Below, one piece after another: positions 42,597 through 50,969 of a stretch of DNA of 64,000 bases; the stretch's first letter is position 1, and each line of letters begins with the position of its first letter. The position numbers were made by a program, and so were the translations under genes. The stretch is from WRDF01 sp031552235 (GTDB lineage: Bacteria; Bacteroidota; Bacteroidia; Bacteroidales; Rikenellaceae), in assembly GCA_031552235.1 (NCBI GenBank), contig JAVBMR010000002.1:62001-126000 (forward strand). The letters run 5' to 3'. The notes beneath the pieces were generated by a model. The model did not search any database, was not told where the DNA came from, and saw nothing but the letters and a program-made list of their open reading frames with translations.

Positions 42597-44051
42597 ATGA
42601 AAAGGATGCAGTTTATGGCCGCCGTGGTGGCGGCATCTATTTTGACGGCAGGGCTGACAGCGTGGGGTGTCAACGGTTTGGTGTCGTCCAAAGCCGGATC
42701 GGCCAAAGATGTAAGGGTCGTCGAATTCGCCGGCAGCGGCGCGGGTAACCATTTTACCGCTTACGAAAGGGAAAATTATCCCGACCTTACCTACCCGGCA
42801 GAAAATTCGGTGAAAGCCGTGGTTAACATCGAGAAGACCGAGGAAGTGAGGTTCGGCGGCAGAGGCGCGGGACGCAACCCGTTCTTCGATTTCTTCGGTA
42901 TACCGGACGGCTATTACGAGGAACAGCAACAACCGCAGGAACGCCGCAGCGGAGGTTCGGGCGTGATAATCAGCCCCGACGGCTATATCGTCACGAACAA
43001 CCACGTTGTCGAAAACGCCTCGAAGCTGAAAGTCACGCTGAACGACGACCGTGTTTTCGATGCGAAGATAATCGGCACCGACCCGACCACCGACGTGGCC
43101 CTTATAAAGATCGAGGCTGCCGACCTGCCGACACTCGTGTTTGGCAATTCCAACGACCTGCGCCTCGGCGAATGGGTGCTGGCCATCGGCAGCCCGTTCG
43201 ACCTCCGCTCAACGGTCACGGCCGGGATCATAAGCGCCAAGTCGCGCGATTTGAACGTCATCCCGAACGAATTCCGCATAGAGTCGTTCATCCAGACCGA
43301 TGCCGCCGTGAACCCCGGCAACAGCGGGGGAGCACTGGTCAATGTCCGCGGCGAACTCGTGGGGATCAACACCGTTATCAAATCACCCACAGGGAGTTTT
43401 GCCGGATATTCGTTCGCCGTCCCGTCGTCGATAGTGCAGAAGGTTGTGATGGACCTTAAAGAGTACGGAATAGTTCAGCGCGGCCTGCTCGGCATACAGT
43501 ACCGCCCAGCCGGGATCGATGACAAGGGTAATAAAATAAGCGACGAAAAGGGCCTGGAGGTAATGGAAGTGCAGCCGAACAGCGCCGCCGAAGCCGCCGG
43601 GATCAGGAAAGGCGATATAATAATTGAGGTGGACGGCCAGCCGATGAACACGTCGAGTTCGCTCGTGGAGTACATCGGAACCAAGCGTCCGAACGAAAAA
43701 GTGACTGTTTCAGTAAAAAGGGAAGGAAAAGTGAAACAATTCGAAGTCACTCTTCGTAATAAGGCAGGAAAGGCGGAACCCGTCACAAGGTTCAATATAG
43801 AGGAAGCGCTCGGGGGTAAGTTTGCCGACGTGACCGACAGGGAGAAGAGGGAACTGCAGATCGCCGGAGGCATAAAGGTCACGGCTATCGACGAAGGCGG
43901 ATACCTGAGTAACAAAAAGGTCCGGAAGAATTTCATTATCACCCACATCAACGATACTGAAGTGCATTCGATGGCCGACCTCGACAAGATCGACGGAGCG
44001 ATTTCCCAGATCGACGGGGTTTATCCCGACGGACGCTCAGCAAGTTATTAA
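42597..44051 (+). CDS. HtrA/DegP-family periplasmic serine protease
   Basis: A 484-aa periplasmic protease/chaperone. The N-terminal hydrophobic segment (about 7-28) acts as signal or anchor. The trypsin-like domain has its triad in VTNNHVVENAS (His near 135), TDPTTDVALIKI (Asp near 165) and TDAAVNPGNSGGALVN (Ser near 242). PDZ1 is at about 275-380 (GLLGIQYRPAG, EVQPNSAAEAAGIRKGDIIIEVDG) and a shorter PDZ2-like region at about 400-478. It degrades or refolds misfolded envelope proteins under stress. The Gln-rich LA loop (YYEEQQQPQERR) is typical of DegP. rpoD follows after 73 bases; co-transcription is possible. Confidence 0.93.
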   Translation: MKRMQFMAAVVAASILTAGLTAWGVNGLVSSKAGSAKDVRVVEFAGSGAGNHFTAYERENYPDLTYPAENSVKAVVNIEKTEEVRFGGRGAGRNPFFDFFGIPDGYYEEQQQPQERRSGGSGVIISPDGYIVTNNHVVENASKLKVTLNDDRVFDAKIIGTDPTTDVALIKIEAADLPTLVFGNSNDLRLGEWVLAIGSPFDLRSTVTAGIISAKSRDLNVIPNEFRIESFIQTDAAVNPGNSGGALVNVRGELVGINTVIKSPTGSFAGYSFAVPSSIVQKVVMDLKEYGIVQRGLLGIQYRPAGIDDKGNKISDEKGLEVMEVQPNSAAEAAGIRKGDIIIEVDGQPMNTSSSLVEYIGTKRPNEKVTVSVKREGKVKQFEVTLRNKAGKAEPVTRFNIEEALGGKFADVTDREKRELQIAGGIKVTAIDEGGYLSNKKVRKNFIITHINDTEVHSMADLDKIDGAISQIDGVYPDGRSASY

Positions 44052-44112
44052 GTAAAGACTGGAAACTAAATAAAGGGCGGCGGATTATGAGTCCGCTGCC
44101 TGTAAAACAAAC

Positions 44113-44120
44113 AAAGGAGG
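44113..44120 (+). promoter_or_regulatory. strong Shine-Dalgarno sequence before rpoD
   Basis: AAAGGAGG, 4 bases before the ATG at 44125, the only near-perfect anti-SD match I saw in the window, where other starts are preceded by A/T-rich sequence. A 9-bp hairpin (44076-44084 with 44092-44100) lies just upstream. Confidence 0.7.
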
Positions 44121-44124
44121 CATT

Positions 44125-44985
44125 ATGAGGCAACTTAAGATCACGAAATCCATTACCAACCGTGAGAGCGCATCGCTGGATAAATACTTGCAGGAGATCG
44201 GGAAGGAGGATCTTATAACTGTCGAAGAGGAAGTAGAGCTCGCCCAACGAATCCGCAAAGGAGACCAGGAAGCGCTCGAAAAACTGACCAAGGCGAACCT
44301 GAGGTTCGTGGTGTCGGTGGCAAAACAGTACCAGAACCAGGGATTGAGCCTCCCCGACCTTATCAACGAAGGCAACCTGGGGCTTATCAAGGCCGCTGAG
44401 AAATTCGACGAAACACGCGGTTTCAAGTTCATTTCATACGCCGTATGGTGGATCCGCCAGTCGATCCTCCAGGCTCTGGCCGAGCAGTCGCGTATCGTGC
44501 GCCTGCCGCTCAACCAGGTGGGTTCGCTCAATAAGATAAACAAAGCGTTCGCCCGTTTCGAGCAGGAACACGAACGTACGCCATCGCCGGAAGAGTTGGC
44601 GCAGGCGCTCGACCTGCCCAAGGAGAAAGTTTCGGACACCCTGCGTGTTTCGGGCCGCCACGTATCTGTGGACGCGCCGTTCGCCGACGGTGAAGATAAC
44701 TCGCTTCTGGACGTACTCGTGAACGCCGACTCGCCCAATGCCGACCGCGGGCTCATCAACGAGTCGCTCGGCACAGAGGTGGAACGCGCACTCGCTACGC
44801 TGACCGATCGTGAGAAGGATATAATCAAATATTTCTTCGGCATCGGTTGCTCCGAAATGACGCTCGAAGAGATCGGCGAAAAATTCGGGCTTACGCGCGA
44901 ACGCGTGCGCCAGATCAAGGAGAAAGCCATACGCCGCCTGCGCCACAGCTCTCGCAGCAAACTGCTGAAATCGTATCTCGGTTAA
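44125..44985 (+). CDS. rpoD: primary RNA polymerase sigma factor (RpoD/SigA, Bacteroidota type)
   Basis: A 286-aa housekeeping sigma factor, the short form used by Bacteroidota without the large non-conserved N-terminal region. Region 1.2 SLDKYLQEIGKEDLIT (about 17-32), region 2 LRFVVSVAKQYQNQGLSLPDLINEGNLGLIKAAEKFDETRGFKFISYAVWWIRQSILQALAEQ (about 59-121), region 3, then region 4 with LTDREKDIIKYFFG and TLEEIGEKFGLTRERVRQIKEKAIRRLRH (about 247-277). It recognises the -33 TTTG / -7 TAnnTTTG promoters that I mark elsewhere here. A strong Shine-Dalgarno sequence precedes it, unusually for this phylum. It is followed by a terminator. Confidence 0.96.
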   Translation: MRQLKITKSITNRESASLDKYLQEIGKEDLITVEEEVELAQRIRKGDQEALEKLTKANLRFVVSVAKQYQNQGLSLPDLINEGNLGLIKAAEKFDETRGFKFISYAVWWIRQSILQALAEQSRIVRLPLNQVGSLNKINKAFARFEQEHERTPSPEELAQALDLPKEKVSDTLRVSGRHVSVDAPFADGEDNSLLDVLVNADSPNADRGLINESLGTEVERALATLTDREKDIIKYFFGIGCSEMTLEEIGEKFGLTRERVRQIKEKAIRRLRHSSRSKLLKSYLG

Positions 44986-45046
44986 TATTGGGGGCGGTTG
45001 GATAATTCCCCGCTGACACACAAGGGATATCCCGATAGACAAATAG

Positions 45047-45072
45047 GGGAGGCCGGAAGGCTTCCCTTTTTT
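45047..45072 (+). terminator. rpoD terminator
   Basis: A 9-bp stem (GGGGAGGCC / GGCTTCCCT, with G-U pairs) running into six T, about 60 bases after the stop. Confidence 0.7.
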
Positions 45073-45117
45073 CGTGCAATATGGTGATAGCTATTTGTCA
45101 GTTCAGGCAGGATGATG

Positions 45118-45222
45118 TTTTCGGCTCGCAGCCAGCGGTGGGGTGCGATGAGCCAAAGGAGAGAAAGCGCCCACTCCGCGCCGGGTGGCTGCGGGGCGCC
45201 GGCTTTCTATGAAAGCCGAAAT
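45118..45222. repeat. palindromic intergenic repeat, family A copy 1 (inverted)
   Basis: TTTTCGGCTCGCAGCCAGCGG at the left and CCGGGTGGCTGCGG...GAAAGCCGAAA at the right, the ends being mutually inverted. Same family as 47018-47136 and 47896-48011. The 304-base gap 44986-45289 holds this, the rpoD terminator and the GH32 -7 box. Confidence 0.7.
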
Positions 45223-45259
45223 TTGTGCCGCACCGTGCGGCAATTGCCTGTAAAATACA

Positions 45260-45267
45260 TATCTTTG
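45260..45267 (+). promoter_or_regulatory. -7 element of the GH32 gene
   Basis: TATCTTTG, 22 bases before the start at 45290. No well-spaced -33 box. Confidence 0.5.
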
Positions 45268-45289
45268 ACTTACTGACTAAAATACCCTT

Positions 45290-46939
45290 ATGATGAATAG
45301 AAAAGGTTTGATCCTGGCGTTCTGCGCTTTCCTTATGGCCGCTGGGCAGGCCGGTGCGGCGGAAGTTTCGATGAAAATAACCAAAAAGTACCTTAACCTC
45401 CCGATCGCGCACAGTGTCGACAGGGCGAGGATGACGTTCTCGGTCGACGGAAAAGAAGAACGCTCGTTCGTGGTGCGGATAGCCCCCGACGCGCCCGAGT
45501 ACTGGGTGTTCGCCGACGTGTCGCCGTACAAGGGCAAAACCATAAAGATCTCATACGCGGGCAACCCCGGCGGGCTTGGGAACATATACCAATCCGACGA
45601 ACCGGACGGCCACGAAACCATGTATAAGGAGGAGAATCGCCCACGGTTGCATTTTACCGCCCGTCGCGGATGGATCAACGACCCCAACGGCCTCATTTAT
45701 TACGACGGCGAATACCACCTTTACTACCAGCACAACCCCTACGAACGCGATTGGGAGAACATGACCTGGGGCCATGCTGTGAGCAAAGACCTCGTACATT
45801 GGAAGGAGTTGGCCCCGGCGCTCTACCCCGATAAGCTCGGGACCATGTTCTCCGGGTCGGCCGTGATAGATTATAACAACACGGCGGGTTGGAACAAGGG
45901 TAAGAATCCCGCGATGGTTGTGGCCTACACGGCCGCCGCCCCCGACCGCCAGACGCAGTGCATCGCCTACAGCCTCGACAAAGGCCGGACGTTCACGAAG
46001 TATGAGGGCAACCCAGTGATCGATTCGAAAGATAAATGGGGCAGCGTCGACACCCGCGACCCGAAAGTGTTCTGGTATGCGCCCAACAAGGAGTGGGTCA
46101 TGGCGCTGAACGAGAGGGACGGCCACTCTATATACACTTCGGCCAACCTCAAGGACTGGAAGTTCGAAAGCCATATAACCGGATTCTGGGAGTGCCCGGA
46201 GCTGTTCGAACTGCCGGTAGACGGTAATAAGGCCAATAAAAAATGGGTGATGTACGGCGCATCGGGGACTTATATGATAGGCTCGTTCGACGGCAAGAAG
46301 TTCACACCCGAGGCCGGCAAGTATTACTATACCACCGGAACGTTCTATGCTGCACAGACTTACGGCAATATTCCGGCGTCGGACGGCAGGCGCATCCAGA
46401 TAGGGTGGAGCCGTATGTCGCACCCGGGCATGCCATTCAACGGACAGATGCTGCTCCCGACCGAGCTTACGCTCCGCACGACGAAAAACGGAGTGAGGCT
46501 TTTCAGCAACCCGATCAAAGAGGTAGACGGGTTGCAGACGCTGCTTGTCTCGAAAGATAATATAAGGGCCGGCGAGGGCAACGAGATATTGCGCCAGTAC
46601 AGCGACAGCGCAGCCCTGCGGATCAAGCTGACGCTTAAACTGTCCCATGCGACAGACGCGGGACTGAACCTCTACGGTCAGAACATACTGCGCTACGACT
46701 TGAACCCCAACACTGTGAACGGCGTTTTCTACTCGCCGGAAGACATGACCAGTATGGAGATTTCGGCTGATATAATAGTGGACAGGACTTCGTTCGAGGT
46801 GTTCGTGGACGGCGGCGCGTACTCATTCTCGATGGAGCGCCGTCCGCACGGGAACAACAAGGAGGGCTACCGTTTCTACGGCAATAACATCGAAATCAGG
46901 AAGCTGGAGGTCTACTCGATGAAGTCGGTGTGGGAATGA
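45290..46939 (+). CDS. GH32-family fructan hydrolase (levanase/inulinase-like)
   Basis: A secreted 549-aa beta-fructosidase with a signal peptide (cleavage near AGAAE). An extra N-terminal beta domain (about 25-105) precedes the catalytic propeller, which shows all three GH32 signatures: RRGWINDPNGLIYYDGEYHLYYQHNP (nucleophile Asp near 129), VDTRDPKVFW (transition-state Asp near 257) and FWECPELFELP (acid/base Glu near 302). A C-terminal sandwich domain (about 410-545) follows. It probably releases fructose from levan or inulin. No SusCD, fructokinase or sensor gene is next to it, so it is an orphan enzyme with its own promoter. Confidence 0.93.
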   Translation: MMNRKGLILAFCAFLMAAGQAGAAEVSMKITKKYLNLPIAHSVDRARMTFSVDGKEERSFVVRIAPDAPEYWVFADVSPYKGKTIKISYAGNPGGLGNIYQSDEPDGHETMYKEENRPRLHFTARRGWINDPNGLIYYDGEYHLYYQHNPYERDWENMTWGHAVSKDLVHWKELAPALYPDKLGTMFSGSAVIDYNNTAGWNKGKNPAMVVAYTAAAPDRQTQCIAYSLDKGRTFTKYEGNPVIDSKDKWGSVDTRDPKVFWYAPNKEWVMALNERDGHSIYTSANLKDWKFESHITGFWECPELFELPVDGNKANKKWVMYGASGTYMIGSFDGKKFTPEAGKYYYTTGTFYAAQTYGNIPASDGRRIQIGWSRMSHPGMPFNGQMLLPTELTLRTTKNGVRLFSNPIKEVDGLQTLLVSKDNIRAGEGNEILRQYSDSAALRIKLTLKLSHATDAGLNLYGQNILRYDLNPNTVNGVFYSPEDMTSMEISADIIVDRTSFEVFVDGGAYSFSMERRPHGNNKEGYRFYGNNIEIRKLEVYSMKSVWE

Positions 46940-46998
46940 ACTTAAATCATTTGACAATTGATTGGATTTCCCTGCCGCTTGCGGTGTATTAATTAACA

Positions 46999-47160
46999 GA
47001 ATTATCCCCTTGGGGGTTTGTCATTATGGTTTCGGCTTGCGAAGCACGCCGTCAGCCCGCAGCCACCCGGGCGGAGGGCTGATATCTCGCCTCCGGCTCG
47101 ACACAGCCTCCGCTGGCTGCAGGCCGAAAAAGATAGAATAAGCCCCCAAGGGGATAATTC
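46999..47160. mobile_element. MITE-like element with 18-bp terminal inverted repeats
   Basis: A 162-base element whose ends are exact inverted repeats (46999-47016 and 47143-47160; core ATCCCCTTGGGGG). Its interior is a family A palindromic repeat (47018-47136). It codes for nothing and has no clear target duplication. It occupies most of the 259-base gap between the GH32 gene and ruvC. Confidence 0.6.
47018..47136. repeat. palindromic intergenic repeat, family A copy 2
   Basis: TTGTCATT..TTTCGGCTTGCG, GTCAGCCCGCAGCCACCCGG, GGAGGGCTGATATCTCGC, GGCTCGACA, GCCTCCGCTGGCTGC, GGCCGAAAA in order. It is the reverse complement of 47896-48011 with few changes. Confidence 0.75.
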
Positions 47161-47198
47161 CTTAAAACAGACAGGTGCCTTACAGAGGTGCCTCTTCT

Positions 47199-47855
47199 TT
47201 ATTTAGCAGGTTTCTTTTTTTCGGATTTCAGTTCGCGGCCGGGGTTTTTCGACAGGAAGTCCTCCCATGAGCTGCTGCCGCCGCGCGATAAGGACTTCAG
47301 CCCTCCCCCGAGCGCGTTCTTGCGGCCGCTGCCGGAGGCGGCTTTTATCGCGGACGAACTCTCAAAATGATGGCAAAGCGCCACCGCAAGGCCGTCCGTG
47401 GCATCGAGTTTCTTGAGCGAATACTCTACGTTCAGTATGCGTTGCAACATTGCGGCGACCTGCTCTTTCGAGGCGGCGCCGCTGCCCGTTATCGATTGCT
47501 TGATGCGCCGGGGGGCGTATTCGAACACCGGGACACCGCGTGTCAGCGCCGCCGCCATGGCCACACCCTGCGCCCGCCCGAGTTTGAGCATACTCTGCAC
47601 GTTGTCGCCGAAGAACGGCGATTCGAGAGCCACCTCGTCCGGCGCGTATTCCTCGATAAGCATACCCACACGTTCGAAAATGCGTTTGAGCTTTTCGTAT
47701 GGGTCGGTAAGTTTGACCAGCTGGATGTAGCCGAGCACCAAACATTTCGGGGCATTGCCGCGAACCTCAAGGATGCCATACCCCGTGTAGTTCGTACCGG
47801 GGTCGATACCCATGATTATCTTCGTGGCGGCTGGCCTTTCCGGCTTTTTTTGCAT
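47199..47855 (-). CDS. ruvC: Holliday junction resolvase RuvC
   Basis: The endonuclease that cuts Holliday junctions with RuvAB. The RNase H-like core has the acidic residues in MGIDPGTNYTGYGIL (Asp), DEVALESPFFGDNVQSMLKLGRAQGVAM (Glu) and KLDATDGLAVALCHH (Asp near the end of the core). Start ATG 47855 (MQKKPERPAATK). The frame continues upstream to 48011, but only through the family A repeat, so that part is not coding. At 218 aa it is longer than E. coli RuvC (173) because of a 45-residue Ser/Gly/Lys-rich tail (about 174-218), probably disordered. Confidence 0.94.
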   Translation of the reverse strand: MQKKPERPAATKIIMGIDPGTNYTGYGILEVRGNAPKCLVLGYIQLVKLTDPYEKLKRIFERVGMLIEEYAPDEVALESPFFGDNVQSMLKLGRAQGVAMAAALTRGVPVFEYAPRRIKQSITGSGAASKEQVAAMLQRILNVEYSLKKLDATDGLAVALCHHFESSSAIKAASGSGRKNALGGGLKSLSRGGSSSWEDFLSKNPGRELKSEKKKPAK

Positions 47856-47895
47856 CTGGGTATCTGTTATATGATTAGAGGTAAAGAACAAATTG

Positions 47896-48011
47896 TTGTC
47901 ATTTTCGGTCCGCAGCCAGCGGAGGCTATGTCGAGCCTGCGAGATATCAGCCCTCCGCGCCGGGTGGCTGCGGGCTGACGGCTTGCAACGCAAGCCGAAA
48001 TACAATGACAA
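47896..48011. repeat. palindromic intergenic repeat, family A copy 3 (inverted)
   Basis: Bounded by TTGTCATTTTCGG at the left and CCGAAATACAATGACAA at the right (inverted). It lies between lpxD and ruvC, in opposite orientation to copy 2, so ruvC is bracketed by inverted copies. Confidence 0.75.
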
Positions 48012-48031
48012 GCATCAATGAGGTAAACTAT

Positions 48032-49072
48032 TTATTTCTCCTTTGCGAGCAGTTCTATCAGTTGTTTCTTCAACTCGCCGACTTCCGCCGCCAGGTCGGG
48101 CAGGTTGCGGTATATGGCCGTGACGCGGTTGAATTTCGAGATCGGCATCGACGGGTAGCCCATGTATAGACCCGGTTCGGCGATGCTTTTCGGCACGCCG
48201 GATTTCGCTCCGAACTGAACGCCGTCGGTGATGGTTATGTGGCCTGCAAGCCCCACATTCCCTCCGAACATGCAGTTGCGGCCCACCTTAGCCGACCCGG
48301 CTATGCCTGTCAGGGCGGCCATGACGGTGTTTTCGCCTATCGAGCAGTTGTGCCCTATCTGGATGAGGTTGTCGAGCTTGACGCCCGCTTTGATAACGGT
48401 CGAACCCATCGTGGCGCGGTCGATGCAGGTGTTGGCGCCGATGTCAACGTTGTCCTCTATCACGACATTGCCCAACTGCGGTATCCTGCTGTATTTCCCG
48501 TCTGCGCCGGGGGCCCAGCCGAAACCGTCGGCGCCGATGACCGTCCCGGCGTTGATGACAACGTTGTTGCCGATCACGCAGTCCTCGTATATCCTGACGC
48601 CCGGGAATAGCGTGACGTTGTCGCCCATCCTGACGCGGTCGCCCACATATACCTGCGGGTATATCTTGCAGTTGTCGCCAACCTTCGCGTTGTCGCCTAT
48701 GAACGCGAAATCGCCGATGTAGCACTCGACGCCATAGCTTGCCGACGCGCTTATCGACGCCTTGTCGCTCACGCCTTTCTTCTGCGGCTTGCTCGCCTCG
48801 TAGAGTTCGAGCAGCTTGGCGAAACAGGCGTAGGCGTCGTCGACCTTTATCATCGTCGCCTTGACCGCCTGCTTTGGCTCGAAAGTTTTGTTGACGATCA
48901 CGATAGACGAGTCCGAATCGTATATGTAATGTTCGTATTTGGGGTTCGAGAGGAACGAGAGCGCTCCAGGGGCGCCTTCTTCTATCTTGGCGATGGTACT
49001 CACTTTGGCCTGCGGGTCGCCCGCTATTTCGCCGCCGAGGAAACCGGCGATCATTTCTGCTGTAAATTCCAT
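48032..49072 (-). CDS. lpxD: UDP-3-O-(3-hydroxyacyl)glucosamine N-acyltransferase LpxD
   Basis: The third step of lipid A synthesis, transferring a 3-hydroxyacyl chain from ACP to UDP-3-O-acyl-glucosamine; 346 aa, typical. The N-terminal uridine-binding domain (about 1-100, including GALSFLSNPKYEHYIYDSDSSIVIV) is followed by the left-handed beta-helix of hexapeptide repeats (about 105-300, e.g. IGNNVVINAGTVIGADGFGWAP), with the catalytic His in LDNLIQIGHNCSIGENTVM (near 243). A C-terminal helix (LAAEVGELKKQLIELLAKE) completes the family pattern. It is 12 bases downstream of coaD on the same strand. Confidence 0.96.
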   Translation of the reverse strand: MEFTAEMIAGFLGGEIAGDPQAKVSTIAKIEEGAPGALSFLSNPKYEHYIYDSDSSIVIVNKTFEPKQAVKATMIKVDDAYACFAKLLELYEASKPQKKGVSDKASISASASYGVECYIGDFAFIGDNAKVGDNCKIYPQVYVGDRVRMGDNVTLFPGVRIYEDCVIGNNVVINAGTVIGADGFGWAPGADGKYSRIPQLGNVVIEDNVDIGANTCIDRATMGSTVIKAGVKLDNLIQIGHNCSIGENTVMAALTGIAGSAKVGRNCMFGGNVGLAGHITITDGVQFGAKSGVPKSIAEPGLYMGYPSMPISKFNRVTAIYRNLPDLAAEVGELKKQLIELLAKEK

Positions 49073-49084
49073 ATCGTTGATGGT

Positions 49085-49561
49085 TTATAGGTAGTTTTTA
49101 ATGTCTATCTGCTCGGGCATGAGTTCGGTGGTGTCGTGGCCGAATGAAACCAGCTCGCGGATCGTGCTCGACGATATGGCAACGAACTCCGGCGGCGTGA
49201 AAAGGAGTACGGTGGTAATTTCCGGGTAGAGCTTCTGGTTGACGAGCATTATGCCGCGTTCGTACTCGTAGTCGACAGTGTTGCGCATGCCGCGCAGGAC
49301 GAAATCCGCTCCGATGTCGCGGCAGAAGTCCCCTGTAAGTTTATTGTAGGCCACCGCCTCCACATTGGGATTGTTGCCGTAGATGTCGTATATGAGCCTT
49401 ATGCGGTTCTCGACCGTGAGCAGGCCGCGCTTTTCGTTGTTCGCCCCCACGCCGACCACGATCCGGTCGAATATTTTGAGGCCCTGGTCGACTATGTATT
49501 TATGCCCCATCGTGAAGGGGTCGAACGAACCTGGGAAGAGTGCTGTCCTGTCCATTGGCAT
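49085..49561 (-). CDS. coaD: phosphopantetheine adenylyltransferase CoaD
   Basis: The penultimate step of coenzyme A synthesis: adds AMP to 4'-phosphopantetheine. It is a nucleotidyltransferase-fold protein of about 158 aa (E. coli 159). Motifs: ALFPGSFDPFTMGHKYIVDQG ((T/H)xGH near residue 18), VVGVGANNEKRGLLTVENRIRLI, DFVLRGMRNTVDYEYERGIMLVNQKL and FVAISSSTIRELVSFG. The start is ATG 49561 (MPMDRTALFPG) or ATG 49555. An open frame continues upstream to 49654 but lacks family residues. The next gene on the strand is lpxD. Confidence 0.95.
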   Translation of the reverse strand: MPMDRTALFPGSFDPFTMGHKYIVDQGLKIFDRIVVGVGANNEKRGLLTVENRIRLIYDIYGNNPNVEAVAYNKLTGDFCRDIGADFVLRGMRNTVDYEYERGIMLVNQKLYPEITTVLLFTPPEFVAISSSTIRELVSFGHDTTELMPEQIDIKNYL

Positions 49562-49761
49562 CGGGTTTGTTTGCCCGGCTAAGGTAACAATTATTCGCAA
49601 CAAATGAAACAGCCCGTGCCTCGATAGTTTTCCACGGCACTGGCCGCAGGTCACGCTCTGCTCCGCCGCCTGCAGTTCTTAATTTTGCAAATCTTTTTTC
49701 CGGCCGGCGTGTTGGTATGCCTTTTGTTCGTCGGATAATGGTTCTTCTAAATGTATAAAAT

Positions 49762-50757
49762 ATGAAAAAATTAAATTACCTGTTGATCGTTTCGGCAGGT
49801 TTGCTTGTGGTTTCGTGCTGCGGAGGACAGTGCAAAAAAGGCGCGGCGGACGCACTACCCTCGTGGAACGACACCCCGTCCAAACAAGCTATCGTGGATT
49901 TCGTGGCACAGGTCACCAACCCGTCCGGCGATAAATTCGTCCCTGTGGCCGAGCGAATCGCCGTGTTCGATAACGACGGGACGCTCTGGTGCGAGCAGCC
50001 GTTGTATTTCGAATTCGTGTTCTCCATATATGCGTTGAAGAGCCTCGCGGCCGCCAAACCCGAATTGCAAAAGGACAGCCTTATCGAGGCGTTGGTTGCC
50101 GGGGACAGCGGGCCGCTTATGAAAAGCGGAGAGAAAGGGCTGGCCGAGGCGTTCGGCATATCGCACGCCGCCGTATTGCCCGCGGAGTTCGACAAAATGG
50201 CTGTGGCATGGCTGGACACGGCAGTCCATAAGCGGTTTAACAGGAAGTATTCGGAGCTGACCTACAAGCCCATGGTGGAACTGCTGGATTATCTGCGCGA
50301 TAACGGGTTCAAAACGTTCATCGTGTCGGGCGGGACGTCCATGTTTATCCGTAATTTCAGCAACGAGGCTTATGGCATACCGTCCGAGCAGGTGGTAGGG
50401 ACAATGCTTAAGGCGTCGTGGAACGAACAGGCGCAGGATGTGGCGGTCAACCCCGAATTGTGGCACGTCGACGACGGCAAGGGCAAGCCAGAGGCTATTT
50501 TCCAGATCATAGGGCATAAGCCTATTCTTGCTTTCGGGAACTCCGACGGCGACCTGCAGATGCTCCAGTGGACATCGACCAACGCCCTGCCCAATCTTTC
50601 GCTGATCCTCCACCATACCGATGCCGGGAGGGAATACGCCTACGACAAGGATTCCGAGATCGGGAAGCTGGACAAAGCCCTTGCCGAGGGGCAGGCCAGA
50701 GGTTGGGTCATTGTCGATATGAAGAACGATTTCAATAAAGTGTTCTCTTACGAATAG
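49762..50757 (+). CDS. HAD-superfamily phosphatase, lipoprotein
   Basis: A 331-aa envelope phosphatase. The lipoprotein signal peptide ends LLVVSC (Cys near 19). HAD motif I is RIAVFDNDGTLWCEQPLYF (nucleophile Asp near 70), motif II FKTFIVSGGTSMFI (Ser near 186), motif III Lys in the GKGKPEAIFQIIGHKP stretch, and motif IV ILAFGNSDGDLQML (near 258). The family acts on small phosphomonoesters. The size and secretion suggest phosphate scavenging outside the cytoplasm (inference). Single gene, followed by a terminator. Confidence 0.85.
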   Translation: MKKLNYLLIVSAGLLVVSCCGGQCKKGAADALPSWNDTPSKQAIVDFVAQVTNPSGDKFVPVAERIAVFDNDGTLWCEQPLYFEFVFSIYALKSLAAAKPELQKDSLIEALVAGDSGPLMKSGEKGLAEAFGISHAAVLPAEFDKMAVAWLDTAVHKRFNRKYSELTYKPMVELLDYLRDNGFKTFIVSGGTSMFIRNFSNEAYGIPSEQVVGTMLKASWNEQAQDVAVNPELWHVDDGKGKPEAIFQIIGHKPILAFGNSDGDLQMLQWTSTNALPNLSLILHHTDAGREYAYDKDSEIGKLDKALAEGQARGWVIVDMKNDFNKVFSYE

Positions 50758-50821
50758 CCGTTGCCGCCTTCAGTGCCGGTGTTCCGGAGGAGGTGCTGTT
50801 TTCCGTAGTTTCAGTGCGTTT

Positions 50822-50862
50822 AAATGCCCGGGAGCATGAAAGTGAATGGCTCCCGGGCATTT
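50822..50862. terminator. terminator after the HAD phosphatase gene
   Basis: A perfect 14-bp stem (AAATGCCCGGGAGC / GCTCCCGGGCATTT) with a 13-base loop, 64 bases after the stop. Confidence 0.75.
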
Positions 50863-50969
50863 GGTATGTTTTTTGAACATGACGCTGGAATATTGCACTG
50901 TCGGTGCGTTACGCCTGCCTGCGACCCACATATCAAAATATATAATCGGATATATAACAATCATTTGGA

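Noticed and set aside
46990..47170. Target-site duplication around the MITE-like element
   Set aside because: The flanking bases on the two sides do not form a convincing direct repeat.
47856..48011. N-terminal extension of RuvC by 52 residues
   Set aside because: The extension is a translation of the family A intergenic repeat; the family N terminus begins at ATG 47855.
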